A stretch of DNA of 64,000 nt from Eutreptiella sp. 'Long Island Sound 2002' (taxonomy: Eukaryota > Euglenozoa > Euglenophyceae > Eutreptiales > Eutreptiaceae): positions 32,937,672-33,001,671 of the forward strand of contig OZ038388.1 of NCBI GenBank assembly GCA_964036045.1, in the 5' to 3' direction. The translations under genes were made by a program, and so were the position numbers. Every line of letters starts with the position of its first letter. The stretch's first letter is position 1. This document shows positions 53,551 to 61,205 of this stretch, piece after piece. The notes under the pieces were generated by a model. It made no database searches and was not told the origin of the DNA. It saw nothing but the letters and a program-made list of their open reading frames with translations.

Positions 53551-55314
53551 CTGAGGTATGTGCTTGAACGGCGGGAAGACCCACCCCGGTGAAAGTAAAG
53601 TTAGATTCTGGGAGAAGACATCGATGGCGTAAGCCCCCGGCTGAGGACACGGACTGACGAACTTGCTGCACACCGCATTGGAACTCCTTGACATCCAATC
53701 GATTTCCGGCTGAATCCAACTTTTGAACTCCTCCAGGATCCAAGTCAACACGTCCGACGGGAAGGTAGCCTCCGACGGTGTCCAACGAAGCCGAGACCAA
53801 ATGTCCGCCGGATTCACCGAGGTGTGCACGTAAAACGGTTGAATCTCGATGCGATTGGCTTGTGTAAAATTCCACAGTTGGAGAATCAATGCGTTGAACC
53901 GCGGCTTGCGACCTCCCCACTTGCGGAGATACCAGTAAAGGACCATTGAGTCGGTGAAAAATCGCAGCGTGGTGTCCCTCAGCGCATACGCTTGAATCGT
54001 CAGTAGGGCTCCCCTGAACTCTTTGACGTTTATGTGTTCCTCTCGATTCAGGAACCAACCGAACGCTGCTTGGGCATTCCCTTGAAGGACTCCGCCCCAC
54101 GCCAGATCCGACGCGTCCGAGTACATGTCCCTGACGTGACCCATGGAAACTACGAAGGTGCGTCCCTTCCACTGGTGTAACTCGTCCGCCAGATCCATCA
54201 ACTGACGTGACACGCGCTCCGGGAGCGCCACGTCTGCCTCCCAGCCAGCCTGGACTGCCACCGCCACGTGCACCGCCAGGGCGTCGCTGAGGAGTCGGAT
54301 ATGGGGCATGGCGAACAGCAGGGAACGGATTCTTCCAAGAACGGAGGCGCATCGCCTCACTGATGGTGTGTGACTGTGTGCCAGTCTGTTCACGTCCCGA
54401 AAAATTGCTTGCAGGCGCTTTGGAGGTACCGCGACGAATCCTTCCCTGAAGTTCAGCATAAAACCAAGCATTATAATTTCTTGAGACGGCTCCAAACATG
54501 ATTTTGGGACATTGACCAATATACCCAACCGATGCAAAAGTTGTACCAAAAAACGTGTGTGTTCCAGACATTCACGGTAAGTATTGCCAATGATGAGCCA
54601 ATCGTCCAAGTAGACCCAAACGAGTGCTCCGCGTTCGCGCACGGCATTTAAAATTGGTTGCATGAGGCGTTGCCATTCCCGTGGTGCAACGTTTAATCCA
54701 AACGGCAACACGCACCACCTGTAAAATTCACCGTCGACGTAGACCCCCAAATAAGGTCGATCCCGCGGATGGATACCCATGTGAAAATAAGCACTTTTCA
54801 GGTCTATTTTGCAAGCATACTGACCGGGTCTCAAGAACGGTAAAATGCCCCACAGAGTGACCAAACGAAAATAGGTGGTCTGTACAAACTGGTTCACGTT
54901 CTTCAAATTGGTGATAGGTCGACGGCCTCCCTCAGGATGTGCCTCGTCTGACGCTTTGTCCACTGCGAACATACTTGCACAACACTTAATGTCTTTGCGC
55001 TCGACGCGTTCCATGCAACCCTGTTGCACTGCATCCAACACGTGTTTTACCAATTCAGGGTCGGTTACCTCTGCGTGGGAAGAACGAGGACGGAAGTCGT
55101 CGGTTGGCCGATCCGGATCAAAACCGTCAACCCAATCAAGCTGCAGCCCATTGCGAATCACTGACGCCGCGTATGTGTCCTTCAACGTTTCCCATTCATG
55201 CAATTGTGCACGACAGCGCAAATAGAGTGGCATGTGGGGATGGATCGGCGGTGGCACGCACACGGCTGGTGCCAATAAATCCTCTACAGTCAAGCTACTG
55301 CTGTGGTCGTTCAT
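53281..55314 (-). CDS. DIRS reverse transcriptase / RNase H
   Basis: A 677-residue ORF from ATG 55314, overlapping the gag-like ORF end by 20 nt. RT blocks include DLKSAYFHMGIHP (motif A), VLPFGLNVAPREW (motif B) and VYLDDWLI with Tyr235-Leu-Asp237-Asp238 (motif C). RNase H follows with MYSDASDLAWGG, HINVKEFRGALL and RFFTDSMV as the D-E-D series. The C-terminal ~130 residues are an extension after the RNase H. All are typical of the DIRS1/PAT clade. It copies the element RNA. Confidence 0.95.
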   Translation of the reverse strand: MNDHSSSLTVEDLLAPAVCVPPPIHPHMPLYLRCRAQLHEWETLKDTYAASVIRNGLQLDWVDGFDPDRPTDDFRPRSSHAEVTDPELVKHVLDAVQQGCMERVERKDIKCCASMFAVDKASDEAHPEGGRRPITNLKNVNQFVQTTYFRLVTLWGILPFLRPGQYACKIDLKSAYFHMGIHPRDRPYLGVYVDGEFYRWCVLPFGLNVAPREWQRLMQPILNAVRERGALVWVYLDDWLIIGNTYRECLEHTRFLVQLLHRLGILVNVPKSCLEPSQEIIMLGFMLNFREGFVAVPPKRLQAIFRDVNRLAHSHTPSVRRCASVLGRIRSLLFAMPHIRLLSDALAVHVAVAVQAGWEADVALPERVSRQLMDLADELHQWKGRTFVVSMGHVRDMYSDASDLAWGGVLQGNAQAAFGWFLNREEHINVKEFRGALLTIQAYALRDTTLRFFTDSMVLYWYLRKWGGRKPRFNALILQLWNFTQANRIEIQPFYVHTSVNPADIWSRLRWTPSEATFPSDVLTWILEEFKSWIQPEIDWMSRSSNAVCSKFVSPCPQPGAYAIDVFSQNLTLLSPGWVFPPFKHIPQLVNKVLESPGVKVLMALPYRPREVWWNLLMKHVKFAMNTSEFRLQMPDGTETQPRFVLTLAYVCVNTINCEELPTKRRRLSSMKSGRTP

Positions 55315-56281
55315 CTAACCTGTCGTTACGTGGCACAAATCTTTGGGTGAAACCCTTACCTTTGCCTTTGCCTCCTTTGCCAGATCTCCGTGGATCAAAA
55401 CGACCTCGTGTTGAAAACGAACGGAAAGAACTACGATGCGAGTAAGGGGAGAAACGCGTGCCTCTCAGGTCTTTTTGTAATTTGTTGCGCGACTGAAGTA
55501 GTGACATGTCATCCTTCGAGAGTAACTCTGGTGCAATCGCAGGTTGTTCAAACCGTTTATCTACTGCCACTCGCCGGGTGCTTTGGATGCTGTAGTCCAA
55601 CGCACCCAACATTGCAAACAAATGTTCACATAGTACCAATGAAACAGGTGCTTCCGGAGCTACCGTTGTGTCATCTTCGCGTGTTAAGACTACTCCCAGG
55701 ACTCGCATGGCGTCTTTTACCTGTTGTTCCCAACGACGCTTCTCTGCGTCCGCTGGATGTTTGTGCGTTGGCGCGTTATTAACAGCTGCCCTATGGAACT
55801 CGTCGAACACTGGAAGGTGCTTCAACATCTTTTTTCTGCGATACTCGTCTTGCAAAACCTTTCGCTCTTCCAGGAGTGCAGACAAGCGTGAAGGAAGCGA
55901 CAGAACCTCATCGCGCCACACGAACGTGGACTCCTTGTCCGACGCGGGGCCAGCGTGGTCCTTGGGACCGCTCAAAGTTTCGCATGCCAAGAAGACGTCT
56001 TCGCGATGCGACGACGTGCCTGTTCTGCCAATGTCGTCGCCCTTTAAGGTGAGTAAGGCATCACGAACCAAGGCCATCGTGTCTTTGACAGTGGCCAGTG
56101 TTTTCTTTCCTGTAAGTTTGGAATACAGTGACGCTGCCTGCCAAGGACTGAGACCACTCATTGCGCCTTCTTTTGCCAACTGTGCTGCATGTTCCAACGA
56201 CTCAGAACTCAGGTTCCACGCCGAATCCGGCAACTTCAGCACGAACTCGTGAAAATCCAGTGTCTCATTTTCTTCTGTCAT
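55295..56281 (-). CDS. DIRS gag-like protein
   Basis: A 328-residue ORF from ATG 56281 (MTEENETLDF) to TAG. The N-terminal half is helical and acidic; the C-terminus is basic and Gly/Arg/Lys-rich (RGRFDPRRSGKGGKGKGKG), suiting RNA binding. The position as first gene before RT supports a gag-like role. No zinc knuckle is seen. Confidence 0.75.
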   Translation of the reverse strand: MTEENETLDFHEFVLKLPDSAWNLSSESLEHAAQLAKEGAMSGLSPWQAASLYSKLTGKKTLATVKDTMALVRDALLTLKGDDIGRTGTSSHREDVFLACETLSGPKDHAGPASDKESTFVWRDEVLSLPSRLSALLEERKVLQDEYRRKKMLKHLPVFDEFHRAAVNNAPTHKHPADAEKRRWEQQVKDAMRVLGVVLTREDDTTVAPEAPVSLVLCEHLFAMLGALDYSIQSTRRVAVDKRFEQPAIAPELLSKDDMSLLQSRNKLQKDLRGTRFSPYSHRSSFRSFSTRGRFDPRRSGKGGKGKGKGFTQRFVPRNDRLDERPQQ

Positions 56282-56387
56282 TTTGTTACAATGTATATCC
56301 TTAAAACATTTTGGATTGCATCAGAAATCAAAGCTCTGGGTACAGCAAATCACTAGTTGAACAACTCAGTGAGCGCGTGACCGGTTT

Positions 56388-56728
56388 TAAGAGCATGGGA
56401 GGTTAATAGTGGTTGGAGCATGTAAGGAGTACTGATTTTCCAAATTTTTTATTATACTATGGTTTTCTCTGAGATCGTCGACGACAGGTCGTAGCTTAGA
56501 GGAAAAACACAACTCTAAGGTTGGTAGAGTGTGGGTTCAAACCCCATGGGGGGTATTTGAGGTCAAAAATTCATTTTTCATGTATAATACCATTTTTGTG
56601 TATATATTGAGGGTGCCCGTTTCAATGAAAGGTAGCAAAGGGCACCAAAAGAGCAGAAAACAGAGAAAACAAACCGGTTTTAAGGAGTTGGCCCATATAT
56701 GGGGATTGTGTAGTGCTAGCTGAGCCAG
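56388..56728 (-). repeat. DIRS right inverted terminal repeat (element 5' side)
   Basis: Partner of the left ITR. On the plus strand it contains an A-box-like TAGCTTAGAGG (56492-56502) and a B-box-like GGTTCAAACCC (56534-56544), 31 nt apart, the layout of an internal RNA polymerase III promoter. A possible T-arm is GTGGG, TTCAAAC, CCCAT, but no acceptor stem can be formed, so it is not called as a tRNA gene. Confidence 0.85.
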
Positions 56729-56819
56729 CTTTGCTATGCAGCTTGATGAACTCGGCCACCGGGAAGTCAATGTCCGTGTCCAAGCATTGTTGCAACTCGT
56801 GCTCCCAGCGATTTCACAT
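56729..56819 (-). pseudogene. Rep gene copy 2, first codons, separated by the DIRS element
   Basis: The minus strand from 56819 encodes the Rep N-terminus (WEHELQQCLD, then FPVAEFIKLHS) and ends at the DIRS junction. The initiator ATG is followed at once by TGA, whereas copies 1 and 3 have TCA. The motif at 56834-56856 is 14 nt upstream. Confidence 0.85.
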
Positions 56820-56833
56820 GGTGCGAAATAAAA

Positions 56834-57820
56834 GGTAACTCCGTTAAGAGTAGACCTATACTCCAAATCCGACTGCTGAGAGCAAGAAAAAACATTAGTT
56901 GGGAAAAAACAAAGTGACTACTTTGGGGATAGAAGCATCATTGATAATGTTGGTGACGCCTATACTTGTACAGCCTCAAACCCAACCGGATGGCAGTATC
57001 TTGTTTTGCGTTGGTGGGCCTTACTTATCCTCCCAAAGAATGAGCCCCATTCCTACCCACTAGTACCCCAGCCCAAACGGAACCTCACCTTTTGGTACCC
57101 GTGGAACAACAAAGCACACAAACGGCGAAACACAGCAGGGAACTACTCGTCCCTCTTGTACCAAACACTCCAGCCTATTGTTGCAACTCTTGCTCCCATG
57201 ATTAGACATGACGTGAATGTGAAGGTAACTCCGTTAAGAGTACACCTGTACTCCAAGTCCAAACACTAAGAGCAACGGGCAGAGAAGAACAAAGCACTCA
57301 AACGGCAAAACACGGCAAAGAACTACTCGTCCCTCTTGTACCAACTCTTGCTCCCATGATTAGACATGGCGTGAATGTGAAGGTAACTCCGTTAAGAGTA
57401 CACCTGTACTCCAAGTCCAATCACTAAGAGCAAAAGGCACAAAAGAACAAAGCACACCAACGGCAAAACACGACAAGGAACTACTCGTCCCTCTTATACT
57501 TGGCGTGAATGTGAAGGTAACTCCGTTAAGAGTACACCTGTACTCCAAGTCCACTCACTAAGAGCAAAGGACACAAACGGCAAAACACGGCAAAGAACTA
57601 CTCGTCCCTCTTGTACCAACTCTTGCTCCCATGATTAGACATGGCGTGAATGTGAAGGTAACTCCGTTAAGAGTACACCTGTACTCCAAGTCCAATCACT
57701 AAGAGCAAAAGGCACGAAAGAACAAAGCACACAAACGGCAAAACACGACAAGGAACTACTCGTCCCTCTTATACTTGGCGTGAATGTGAAGGTAACTCCG
57801 TTAAGAGTACACCTGTACTC
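56834..57820 (-). promoter_or_regulatory. Leader-repeat array, copy 2
   Basis: Minus-strand motif copies at 56834-56856 (one mismatch), 57223-57245, 57382-57404, 57516-57538, 57657-57679 and 57791-57813. Units of 134-160 bp match those upstream of Rep in copies 1 and 3; there is one more unit here than in copy 1. Confidence 0.75.
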
Positions 57821-57890
57821 CAAGTCCAATCACTAAGAGCAAAGGGCACAATGAACGAAGCACACAAACGGCAAAACACAGCAAGGATGA

Positions 57891-59077
57891 CTCATCCCTC
57901 GGTACCAAAAGGGACACAAAATTTCACTTGTTTTTGTCCCATAGTGGCCCATTTTCAAGGCATTTTCAGATTCTCTATGGGCCACAACGCCCGATCTTGA
58001 GCTCAAAACAGGCTAAAAACACTTTTTTGAGCCTCCCAAATGGCCCATGATCACTTTCAGAAAATTGCGTTTGTCACCCAGTTTTGACCCATTTTTGGTG
58101 TTGAACCAGCCTCTTTTCAAGGCATTTTGGGATTTTCCGTGGGCCAAAACGCGGCACCACGGGCTCAAAATGGGTCCAAACCACTTGTTTGAGCATCCTG
58201 AATGGTCCAGGATCACTTTTGGGAAAACGCGTTTTTCACCCATTTTTGACCCATTTTTGGTCCCAAAACGGCCCATTTTCAAGGCATTTTGGGATTTTCC
58301 GTGGCCCATAACGCATCACCACGGGCTCAAAACGGCCTAAAAACACTTCTGTGAACATCACAAGTGGTCTAGGAACAACTTTGGAAAAAATGATTTTTTT
58401 CGCCCCGGGGACCCTGGTGGACCCACCGTTGGCCCCCACCGTGCGCGGGCCGGGCTGCCCTCCGGCTCCACCAAGTGACCACTGGTACGGGGGTCTAGGT
58501 GGCTCGTTGGGCGATTCTGAGGGTTGGAAACCACCAAAAGTGGGGGGTTGCGGGTGGACTAGGTGCCCTCGGAATTCGGATTTGAGCCACGGAACCCAAG
58601 ATACGCCCTGTGCTTGGTTGCGGGGTGGTGGTGCGCGTTGCGCAGGTTTTTGGGGCTTTTTGGCGCCTTTTTGGGCTATTTCTCGGACATATCGTGGAAT
58701 TGAAGGGCACTAGAGAGCTCCCTGACACGCCGAAGTCAAGCCGCACGTGCAGTGTACTCACCGTATCCCTTCGTTAAGGCGTTTCGCCCAGGTTTTGGGG
58801 CTGTTTTGGGCGGAAAATGGCTGTTTTTGGCCCAAAACTGCGCCGATCTGGGAGGGCACCTCCCGACTTGGCGCCCCCGCCCTGGGCCGCCACCGGTGAG
58901 TTTTTGGCTCAAAACTCGGATTTGGCAGGGCCACCACCTGGGCTCCAAGATGGCTAGCGTAGAGTAGAGCCCGGAGCGATGAGGCGGAGCAATGGCCGAA
59001 ACGGTGAGGAGAAGTGCTTGTTGCTTGTTGTTGCTTGTTGTTGCTTGTTAGCTAGATTTAAGGGGAGAGGGGTGTAG
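57891..59077 (-). repeat. Giant element 5' module, copy 2
   Basis: Inverted homologue of 5875-7062 with all tandem units present, ending outside with GGAGAGGGGTGTAG (59064-59077) and a short TAA repeat. Confidence 0.85.
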
Positions 59078-59090
59078 TAATAATAATAAT

Positions 59091-60230
59091 AACAACAACA
59101 AGCAACAAGCAACAAGCACTTCTCCTCACTGTTTTGGCCATTGCTCCGCCTCATCGCTCCGGGCTCTACTCTACTCTAGCCATCTTGGAGCTCAGGTGGT
59201 GCCCTTGCCAAATCCGAGTTTTGAGCTGAAAACTCACCGCTGGCGGCCCGGGGCGGGGGCGCCAAGTTGGGAGGTGCCCTCCCAAATCTGCGCAGGTTTG
59301 GGCCAAAAACAGCCATTTTTCGCCCAAAACAGCCTCAAAACCCGGGCGAAACGCCCAAACGAAGGGATACGGTGCGTACACTGCACGTGCGGCTTGACCT
59401 CACTGTGTCAAAGAGCTTTCTAGTGCCCTTCAACTCCACGATATGTCCGAAAACGTCCCAAAAAGGCGCCAAAAAGCCCCAAAATCTGCGCAATGTGCAC
59501 CAACAGCCCTAAACCAAGAAGAGGCCGTATCTTGGGCTACGTGGCTCAAAATCCAATTCCGAGGGCACCTAGTCCACCCGCAACCCCCCGATTTTTGTGG
59601 TTTCCAACCCTCAGAATCGCCCAACGAGCCATCCAGACCCCCGTACCAGTGGTCACTTGGTGGAGCCGGAGGCCCGCACACGGTGGGGGCCAACGGTGGG
59701 TCCACCAGGGTCCGCGGTGCGAAAAAAATCATTTTTTCCAAAGTTGTTCCTAGACCACTTGTGATGTTCACAGAAGTGTTTTTAGGCCGTTTTGAGCCCG
59801 TGGTGATGCGTTATGGGCCACGGAAAATCCCAAAATGCCTTGAAAATGGGCCATTTTGGGACCAAAAATGGGTCAAAAATGGGTGAAAAACGCGTTTTCC
59901 CAAAAGTGATCCTGGATCATTCGGGATGCTCAAACAAGTGGTTGGGACCCATTTTGAGCCCGTCGTGCCGCGTGTTGGCCCACGGAAAATCCCAAAATGC
60001 CTTGAAAAGAGGCTGGTTCAACACCAAAAATGGGTCAAAACTGGGTGAAAACCGCAATTTTCTGAAAGTGATCATGGGCCATTTGGGAGGCTCAGAAAAG
60101 TGTTTTTAGCCTGTTTTGAGCCCAAGATCGGCGTTGTGGCCCATGGAGAATCCCAAAATGCCTTGAAAATGGGCCACTATGGGACAAAAACAAGTGATAT
60201 TTTCTGTCCCTTTTGGTACCGAGGGATGAG
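59091..60230 (+). repeat. Giant element 5' module, copy 3
   Basis: Homologous to the other three modules; with 57891-59077 it forms an inverted repeat with arms of about 1.14 kb and almost no spacer. Confidence 0.85.
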
Positions 60231-60289
60231 TCATCCTTGCTGTGTTTTGCCCTTTGTGTGCTTCGTTCATTGTGCCCTTTGCTCTTGGT

Positions 60290-60860
60290 GATTGGACTTG
60301 GAGTACAGGTGTACTCTTAACGGAGTTACCTTCAGACTCACGCCATGTCTATTCATGGGAGCAGGACTTGCAAAAATAGTGTGGAGTGTTTGGTACAAGA
60401 GGGACGAGTAGTTCCTTGTCTTTTTTTGCCGTTTGTGTGCGTTATTCTTCCGTGTCCTTTGCTCTTAGTGAGTGGACTTGGAGTACAGGTGTACTCTTAA
60501 CGGAGTTACCTTCACATTCACGCCAAGTATAAGAGGGAAGAGTAGTTCCTTGTCGTTTTTTACCGTCTGTGTGCTTCGTTCTTTCGTGCCTTTTGCTCTT
60601 GGTGATTGGACTTGGAGTACAGGTGTACTCTTAACGGAGTTACCTTCACATTCACGCCATGTCTAATCATGGGAGCAAGAGTTGGTACCAGAGGGACGAG
60701 TAGTTCTTTGCCGTGTTTTGCCGTTTGTGTGCTTTGTTCTTCTCTGCCCGTTGCTCTTAGTGTTTCGACTTGGAGTACAGGTGTACTCTTAACGGAGTTA
60801 CCTTCACATTCACGCCATGTCTAATCAAGACGCAAGAGTTGCAACAATAGGCTGGAGTGT
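60290..60860 (+). promoter_or_regulatory. Leader-repeat array, copy 3
   Basis: Exact motif copies at 60308-60330, 60488-60510, 60622-60644 and 60780-60802, most followed after 14 nt by ATG (the second has AAG instead). Same layout as 20940-21520. Confidence 0.75.
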
Positions 60861-61168
60861 TTGGTACAAGAGGGACGAGTAGTTCCCTGCTGTGTCCTGC
60901 CATTTGTGTGCTTTGTTGTTCCACGGGTACCAAAAGGTGAGGTTCCGTTTGGGCTGGGGTACTAGTGGGTAGGAATGGGGCTCATTCTTTGGGAGGATAA
61001 GTAAGGCCCACCAACGCAAAACAAGATACTGCCATCCGGTTGGGTTTGAGGCTGTACAAGTATAGGCGTCACCAACATTATCAATGATGCTTCTACCCCC
61101 CAAGTAGTCACTTTGTTTTTTCCCAACTAATGTTTTTTCTTGCTCTCAGCAGTCGGATTTGGAGTATA

Positions 61169-61191
61169 GGTGTACTCTTAACGGAGTTACC
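61169..61191 (+). promoter_or_regulatory. 23-bp motif upstream of Rep, copy 3
   Basis: An exact copy, 14 nt before the ATG at 61206. Confidence 0.7.
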
Positions 61192-61205
61192 TTTTATTTC
61201 GCACC

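Larger units (their letters stand above)
51755..56728 (-). mobile_element. DIRS-type tyrosine-recombinase retrotransposon nested in Rep copy 2
   Basis: About 4.97 kb with inverted terminal repeats, an internal complementary region, gag-like, RT/RNase H and tyrosine-recombinase ORFs. The Rep sequence resumes precisely on both sides (GCATAGCAAAG on one, TCCCCCC on the other) with no evident target-site duplication, as expected for recombinase-mediated integration. The three ORFs are open, so this is the youngest and best-preserved element here. Confidence 0.95.
34114..59077 (-). mobile_element. Giant Helitron-type element, copy 2 (about 25 kb including a nested DIRS element)
   Basis: It reads right to left: 5' terminus at 59064-59077, 5' module, leader array, Rep gene interrupted by a DIRS element, motif array, GRF gene, hairpin, UPF1-like helicase gene, F-box/LRR-like gene and 3' terminus at 34114-34127. 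Without the DIRS insertion it is about 20 kb and carries two genes missing from copy 1. Its Rep and GRF genes carry nonsense and frameshift changes, so the copy is probably non-autonomous now. Confidence 0.85.

Noticed and set aside
53550-54571. Upstream half of the open tyrosine-recombinase frame as real protein
   Set aside because: It overlaps the well-conserved RT/RNase H in another frame and has low-complexity shadow composition.
56484-56560. A functional tRNA gene in the DIRS ITR
   Set aside because: A T-arm and an anticodon-like stem can be drawn, but there is no acceptor stem, no U33 and a one-base variable loop.
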